From the NCBI GenBank assembly GCA_964019135.1, contig OZ025250.1, positions 54,869,357-54,933,356 on the forward strand: DNA of 64,000 nucleotides, written 5' to 3'. The notes beneath the pieces were generated by a model that made no database searches, was not told the DNA's origin, and saw only the letters and a list, made by a program, of their open reading frames with translations. This document shows, piece by piece, positions 58,196 through 64,000 of this stretch. The stretch is from Arenicola marina. Taxonomy: Eukaryota > Annelida > Polychaeta > Arenicolidae. A program made the position numbers and the translations under genes. Positions within the stretch are counted from its first letter, which is position 1. Each line of letters opens with the position of its first letter.

Positions 58196-58689
58196 GCGCC
58201 ACACCTCCGGGCAGCCGCTTCCTGAACCATGGCCCACTACTCTACTCTAGTCAAAATTGGGCATCCGACCAACAATGACTCAATCCCCACCCGGCACCCA
58301 ACCACCCCCACCCTCCCTTTTAACGCAACACCGCTACACTGACCGCGCGATGCGTCGTCAACGACCTGTCTAAACAATGCCTAATCCACCATCGTCAACC
58401 TCTACAGGTTCAAACTGGAACGCCACACCCAGCTTCATCGCCGGTGACGTCACCATCAGTGCGCTAAGGCGGGTGCCCATGGCAAACTGGGTGGTCGTGC
58501 AAACGTGTTTGGAACTTCACTAGCATATGATCAACAAAATACATATTCTGTGCAATGCTTAGTTAATTTCCTATAGTTCGACTGGAAATTTAAATGATAT
58601 GGGCCCGGCATTTCCCTTGAAGTGAACATGAAATTTTGATCTCAAGAACGATTGCTTGACTCAATATTAATAGCGCTACGAAATTTACT
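58196..58689. other. no gene seen
   Basis: Unassigned sequence. Confidence 0.4.
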
Positions 58690-58835
58690 TGTTATCTAAC
58701 AAAACGTCATCGTGACGTCACATGACGTCATATGACGTTCGCGAAAATGCTCAAGATGGCTTCTATATCTTTAATATACCTAACGAACTCGGGTGGTGAT
58801 AGCTATTGAACAAGGAGCTAAACTTAACATTTCAT
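58690..58835 (-). repeat. CRE-rich dispersed repeat, second copy
   Basis: Reverse-complement homologue of 9500-9650, with TGACGTCA at about 58714 and 58725. A third TGACGTCA cluster at 57590-57610 is similar only in those words. Confidence 0.65.
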
Positions 58836-58848
58836 AGGTTTTTCTGGT

Positions 58849-59029
58849 TATTCAGGACGCTTTAACCACTTTGGCCATATCCCGTCAATGGGAGAAGAAA
58901 GGGAGAGTGGAGCCATATCTCCAAGGGTAACCTCCTACTCTTTACGAGGAAAGAAGTGGGGATCTTTATCCTGCGACCACACAGACATGGCCACAGCAGG
59001 GCTCAAACCATCGATACACGCGCCACGTC
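58849..59029 (-). mobile_element. tRNA-derived SINE, copy 3
   Basis: Has the full 3' end (GCGTCCTGAATA on the minus strand) and body, but lacks the A-box half of the tRNA head. It is interrupted at about 59029, close to the start of the next satellite array. Confidence 0.8.
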
Positions 59030-59039
59030 ATGATGTGAT

Positions 59040-59935
59040 TACTGTCATAACTCATTATCCGTAGGGTCGAATAAGGATGCGGAGGCTCTAATCAGGATTG
59101 GTGGGATCAATAGGGATCTGATGGGTCGATTATGGTTGCGTGGGGCACATCGAGACCTGTAGGGTTGAATTCGACGATTCGAAACGGATCCGTGGGACAC
59201 ATTTGAATACGATGGGTCGAAGCTGGTTTCGTGGGGACCAATCTGGATTAGCAATGTTAAATCAGAATCACAAGGGTCGAATCGGGATCTAAAAAAATAG
59301 GGATGCGACGGGTCATTCTGCATCCTAGTTGTCAAATCTCTATCCGGCGGCTTCTATCAGGTTCTGTGGGAGTCAGTCTCGGTCACATGAGTCCAACCTG
59401 AATCCGACGGATTAAATCTGGATCTGACGGGTCTAATGAGGATCCCAAATGACTAATCGGGATCTGAGGGGTCAAGCTGGATCTGAGAGGGCAAATGCGG
59501 ATATAAAGGTCAAATGAAGATCTAAGGAGTAAATCTGGATCTGAGAGATCAAATCTGGATCTGAGAGATCAAATCTGGATCTGAGAGATCAAGTCTGGAT
59601 CTGAGGGATTAAATCTGAATCTGAGAGATCAAATCTGGATCTGAGAGGTCAAATCTTGATCTGATGGGGCGAATCGGGATCTGAGGAGTCAACTGGGCTC
59701 TAAGGGGTCAATCGAAATCTGAGAGGTCAATCTGGATCTGAGAGGTCAAATTTGGATCTGACGCATTACATCTATATCTGAGTGGTCAATCTGGACTGAG
59801 GCGTCAAATCTGGATCTAAGGGGTCAATCCGGATCTGATGGGTCAATCTGAATCTCATAGGTCAAATCTGGATAGGAGAGGTCAAATCTCTATCTGAGGG
59901 GTCAAATCTGGATCTGAGGGGTCAATCAAAGTAAT
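59040..59935. repeat. 20-bp minisatellite, ~45 copies
   Basis: The unit is GATCTGAGGGGTCAAATCTG. Copies are most alike at 59520-59660 (GGATCTGAGAGATCAAATCT) and diverge strongly toward 59050, where units are longer and resemble GGGTCGAATCGGGATC. Confidence 0.9.
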
Positions 59936-61456
59936 ATTGAGGTCGCCATATGGGCTTCACCTCAAATGTTGCAATTATCCCACCTATTTTCAGGTAAATT
60001 TGTGTAGCGTAGAATTTGTGATTAACTGAAGTTGTTAACATGGGGATGTATAGGAACTGGCTTTAGATTTGAAATTTGTTGAGATTAAGCGGAAGTCGCG
60101 ATTAACCGAAGTGTGATTAAGTGGTGCGCTGTACTGCAAAAAGCAATTGATACACACGCTTGCTGTAAATCGTTCAAATTTATAATCTTTAATCCCTTGA
60201 CTTAAGGGCCATGGGTCAAGGCTACCTAGCTAGTCCTCCCCTACCCCCCACCCCTTGCCCTTGGTATTGATCCAGAAGCTTTTCACCTGTTCACTTGGTC
60301 TATCAACCCCTTCCCAATAATCTGCCACATCTAACAATATTAAATCCATCTTTTACACCCTGCCATGCCGGCTCAGTCAGACTACTCCATCTTGGCATCT
60401 ACCCAGCCACTCATCTTCCGTGACGCCAATAGGCTATAAAGTCTTGTTCGCCTAGACTTCTGGTTTACTCATTTTGGGGACAAACAAACGAAGCACATAT
60501 TTCAAACGAGTTTAGAATCACTGCGCACACTGGTATTCTGACTACCTGCTCAAGAGCCAGGCGCCGAGGGGTGGATCCATTGCCGAAGCCTAGCGATATG
60601 ATTAAGAATATTTAAGAAATATAGCTGCACAAAACGGATAGACAACACATTTTTCATTCATTTGCACCACCACAATGACTAATATTTGTTACGACGGGAT
60701 AACACGGCTGAGAAACTATCAATTTTTGTCATTTCTTACGAAAACAAGACATTATGATATCACATGGATTCTCCCGAGTGACAACGTTGGCGCATCGCTT
60801 CAAACAGAAAACTTTGTGATCCAAAACTGATATGAAAACATCCTACTGGTCTTAATTTACCCTTACCAGGTGGTTTAATGACGCGTCCGTATGTTGTTAC
60901 TCCATGCTCTGCACATTTTGACAGCAGAATGGTTAAGTCGATCACTTGCTCTCGCCATTTTTGTTACAGCAGGGGCACGTCACTCGCTGTTTGGAGAACT
61001 CGCGAAAGATCGGGTGCAGGGCTAAATTTAAAACGTTATTTTTAGCTTTTGAGTGTTTTGAAGCCAGATTTTTCCTTGTATATTCCTAAAGTTCTGCGCT
61101 TTATCGCCCACAAATATTTAAATGTATACCCTTCATAGCCATTTTTACTGAAATGGTATTCTGTAAAATAATCATGGAAAGAAATTGGCTTATAAGTTAG
61201 CGGCCTACAATTCAACATAGAGCATGTGTATTTGTTTGTCCCCAAAATTGAAGTCTTGCGGCCTGATCGCGAGAACTGTACAGCCCTATAAGACCCCCCC
61301 CCCCACCTCAGCCTTCTTCACATACCCCACAGACCACTCCCTCCCCCCCCCCCTCCCCACCTTTTGCCCTACCTTCATCATTCATGCCTGACCTCTGTAC
61401 GGTTCCGCGGTTTCGTTCCTGCAATACGATCCAAGCGTCCTCAATGACCTACTTAC
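59936..61456. other. no gene seen
   Basis: Poly-C tracts at 61295-61304 and about 61342-61356. Bases 61272-61289 repeat 8383-8400. Otherwise unassigned. Confidence 0.4.
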
Positions 61457-61631
61457 CGGGCAGGAGTCTTGCTTTGAAAGAACCACCGCAGCCCAGGTTG
61501 GTGAACTGGTGAACGGGCCGAGCCGAGCCGAAGCAAAAACATGTCATCATCTCCACAATGTCAATGGCCGATAGCCGGATAGGACACGCGATGAAAGTGA
61601 TGCCTGATGGCCACTTCAATGATGCCATAAT
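61457..61631 (-). CDS. possible exon, unrecognised, minus strand
   Basis: Bounded by acceptor GTGTGCATTACCAG| and the strong donor CCCG|GTAAGT. The phase-0 reading is open: IMASLKWPSGITFIACPIR, LSAIDIVEMMTCFCFGSAR and PVHQFTNLGCGGSFKARLLP. The codons look like coding sequence (GAC ATT GTG GAG ATG). A second frame is open only through its first third. No family is recognised, and neighbouring exons were not found. Confidence 0.35.
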
Positions 61632-62173
61632 CTGGTAATGCACACAGCTGTTCTCGTTGCCGTGTATCACTGAAATAAGATGGCATAACCGGGATACCCG
61701 GCAAATAGCTACCCGGCAAATTGTTTGAAACGTCTCAAATCTGGCATTTCTCTGCTCGATCCAGTTGTAAATTGTAAAATTATGACTGCGAAAACGAGAA
61801 AGCTGGTACCGCCATACTCCTACACAATCTCGATCCCAGAGTTCCTTGCGCGAGGGCAAAGCGAAGTTGGGGCCGCGGAACCAGGTTACGCACCCTTGAT
61901 GAACCGCGGCTCCCTCTGGCGGCAAGTTGAAACCATTAAATACCGGACAACGTGAAGACTAACCGATAACTTCATGCGTCAATTTGGCGGATTCCGGATA
62001 GTGAAAAAGGAGAAGAGGTGGGGGTCCATGACACGAGAGGCTAAATATGTCCATGTTAAAGTTGCTCATACAGCAATTTACCGTCCACATATGTTTCATA
62101 ACGTTCATGTTTTTTTAAACGGACTGGAAATATGTCTGACATTGTAAGCCCGGGTTGGGCACTACATATATAG
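61632..62173. other. no gene established
   Basis: The minus-strand open frame continues upstream to 61925 across the proposed intron but shows no recognisable protein. Confidence 0.35.
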
Positions 62174-62625
62174 GGGTTAGGTAAATACATATGTGCCGCC
62201 CAAATGACCCCTTTTTCGCCTTTTTTATCTCAATGCCCGAAGTAAAAATCAACAATTTCTCTCGATGTGCCCATCTGAGATCTATTCTCCAAGAATTTAA
62301 CCAAACATTTCGGTCAGTGTCCATCTGAAACTGATTTTTTTTTTCTTCAAAATTGAAGTTTTCTGACTATATAGTTTAGTTGATATCGAAAGTTTTCAAA
62401 TAAGTATTCTTATAAATGCCTTTTAACAACACATGTCTATTCTATGTGCCTTTTTACCCAAAAACGTTCTGTCAGTGTCCATTTTAGATGCTTTTTTCAA
62501 CAGCAAATTCTCTCTCAATGACCACAAAATCGGGCACTTTTCTCCGGCTCTTCATATCCTCTCTACGGCGTGGGCGGCACGCCCCCACCACTGTAGTCAT
62601 GTAGTGCCCCCCCCGCCCCCCCGCC
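62174..62625. mobile_element. poly-G/C-ended non-autonomous element, copy 3 (longest)
   Basis: Left block ATATGTGCCGCCCAAATGACC. Right block, reverse complemented, GGGGGGCACTACATGACTAC...CGTGCCGCCC. These form imperfect terminal inverted repeats that match the left end of copy 2 (GGGGGGCAGTACATACAG...GTGCCGCCC). The interior is T-rich with TGCCCATCTGAGA and TTGATATCGAAAGTTTTCAA. It is non-coding. Confidence 0.7.
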
Positions 62626-62716
62626 CTCGAGATTGTATAAGTAACAATTCTTATGTAAATGTCTGCAATATAAATTTTAACTTGATGTCCTAGGACAAAA
62701 TGAATAATAAAAGCAA

Positions 62717-62860
62717 AGGAGCCTCAATCGTTGGTGGGTGGGGCGGGAGGGAGGCGGCTACACCCATATGTCATATAAACTCTCTTTATATAACGTATGG
62801 GTGTAGCATCCCCCCCCCCCTCCCCCCTACCGCCCCACCCTCCCCACGATTGAGGCTCCT
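62717..62860. mobile_element. 144-bp fold-back element
   Basis: The left half AGGAGCCTCAATCG...GGCGG...GCTACACCCATATGTCATAT is nearly the full reverse complement of the right half, which ends GGGTGTAGC...CCGCCCC...CGATTGAGGCTCCT. The unpaired centre is only a few bases near AACTCTCTTTAT. One arm contains poly-C against a G-rich stretch. No clear target duplication. Confidence 0.8.
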
Positions 62861-64000
62861 GTGATTGAAATTAACAGCCTACAAACAACGGTTCTACAAT
62901 GGTCAATCTTAAAACGACCGGTCGCCAAGGCGCCCAGTCCATCTCATCCGCCGTTCTTTTATTTACTGATAACTAGGCCATATGTTTCTTGATGTCACGT
63001 TTTCTCGCAAAGAGGAACATGTCCTAGGTTTTGATAATAGTCCATAATTGGGGGGACGAGGGCATACCCCCTCTGAATAGCGAATCCCCAAGAATTTGAG
63101 AGAGCAATATCGAATCTGCAAGATTAAGACATTTTAAAGCAGGGCGCGAAAAAAAAGCCTTAATGTTGATATCGCAAATATCGAGGAATTCGCAGACTGC
63201 TATAACGGATCGCAGTAAATATGGAAAGGTTCTTCGCGTTGAACCCGGAATTGTACGGATAACGATCCCTAGAAATTGCCAACAGCTGATCGCGAATCTC
63301 CAAGAATTCCTGGATGCCAACCCCCCCCCCCCCACCCCTTATCCGACTGCATTAACTACTGCTAAGGTCCAGGCACGTACTGTAGGTCGTCAAAAACCAG
63401 CTTCAACATAGGCTTATATATATTAAGTTGCAATTTCTTATTTTTTTAAACATGATAACAATATACCTAATACCTAATGGCCCCATAGAAACGATATGAC
63501 CAAGGTTTTAGACCAGCAGCCCCCAGCCCCCATCCCCGACCCATCTAAATCCGAAATAAATACCAGAAGCTTTTTGGAAGATTAACTTTGTTAATAGCTA
63601 ATCTTACATCAGGTGTAACCGTTGTTCACCACTAGTACATTTAGAAATATTATCGGCCAGGCAAGATCCTGATTAGTGATTAGAACCTTTATGAAAAGTA
63701 ATTATTCAATGAAAACGGAAACTGTTTAGACTGTTCACACTTATGATATAAGTATTGTTTCAATAAGGCTTGAACTTTAAATTTGCATGTTTGTTGAGGA
63801 ACTTATTCCTTGTGGAAATTTTCAGTTTGTTCATAAATGTAAATGAAATAATGAAATAACAAATTGATTCAAATAACCAGTAGGTGTGTTTTATGGAAAT
63901 GGTTATTTCATCATGTCCTATAATCATCCGAGAATTATTTATTTAACCGCGAAAGAAGTAAAACAAACATGCATAACACTAAAACAGATATTAACACTTT
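62861..64000. other. no gene seen
   Basis: The direct repeat GCGAATC.CCAAGAATT occurs near 63082 and 63293, about 210 bases apart, followed by poly-C at 63320-63332. The last 550 bases are AT-rich and unassigned. Confidence 0.4.

Noticed and set aside
61449-61925. Single 158-residue minus-strand gene
   Set aside because: The part upstream of 61631 is not coding-like, and a splice acceptor lies at 61632. Only the downstream part was kept as a candidate exon.

Overview
This window is animal genomic DNA, most likely from a marine invertebrate bilaterian such as an amphioxus, hemichordate or mollusc. The evidence is spliced genes with short introns, a mitochondrial-carrier exon, several decayed CR1/L2-like non-LTR retrotransposons, a tRNA-derived SINE, many small inverted-repeat DNA elements, and a short degenerate TTAGGG block. 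The species cannot be named from sequence alone. No bacterial or organellar features were seen. Most coordinates of repeats are good to about 10-20 bases; splice coordinates are read exactly.

About nine tenths of the window is repeat or unassigned sequence. 0-3 kb is a large minisatellite framed by a direct repeat. 4.5-6.5 kb holds GC-rich palindromes and an inverted-repeat-bounded segment. 6.8-10.7 kb holds three same-strand fragments of LINE reverse transcriptase. 11-18 kb holds two short tandem arrays, a candidate exon and a MITE with a perfect 9-bp target duplication. 18.0-22.8 kb is a symmetrical structure: CTATAG-type arrays outside, CCATGG-type arrays inside, around a 2.6-kb core. 23.2-24.7 kb is a diverged ~430-bp tandem repeat, one junction of which carries a MITE. 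26-30 kb holds two long minisatellites. 33.0-34.9 kb is a 5'-truncated LINE on the minus strand. 46.9-49.6 kb is a run of three unrelated arrays. 54.4-55.3 and 59.0-59.9 kb are two more.

The one substantial host gene is at 38.8-44.25 kb on the plus strand. It can be reconstructed as nine exons whose eight introns are all phase 1 with canonical GT/AG borders. The predicted product is about 564 residues once one missing base in exon 2 is allowed for. It contains the same composite module twice: a helical domain with a GSLL core, then a ~72-residue domain with an FC...WYWT...H...AGxHxG...CxxC pattern, then a short basic exon. I do not recognise the second domain. The first resembles, by eye only, small domains found in invertebrate innate-immune receptor proteins. 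This gene is the best candidate for something undescribed.

A single exon at 51.5 kb (minus) is clearly from an SLC25A34/35-like mitochondrial carrier, but carries a 4-residue in-frame gap. A few other splice-bounded open stretches (14.3, 12.6, 24.8, 45.9 and 61.5 kb) are possible exons without recognised homology. The translated open frames inside the tandem arrays are artefacts of repeats with few stops.
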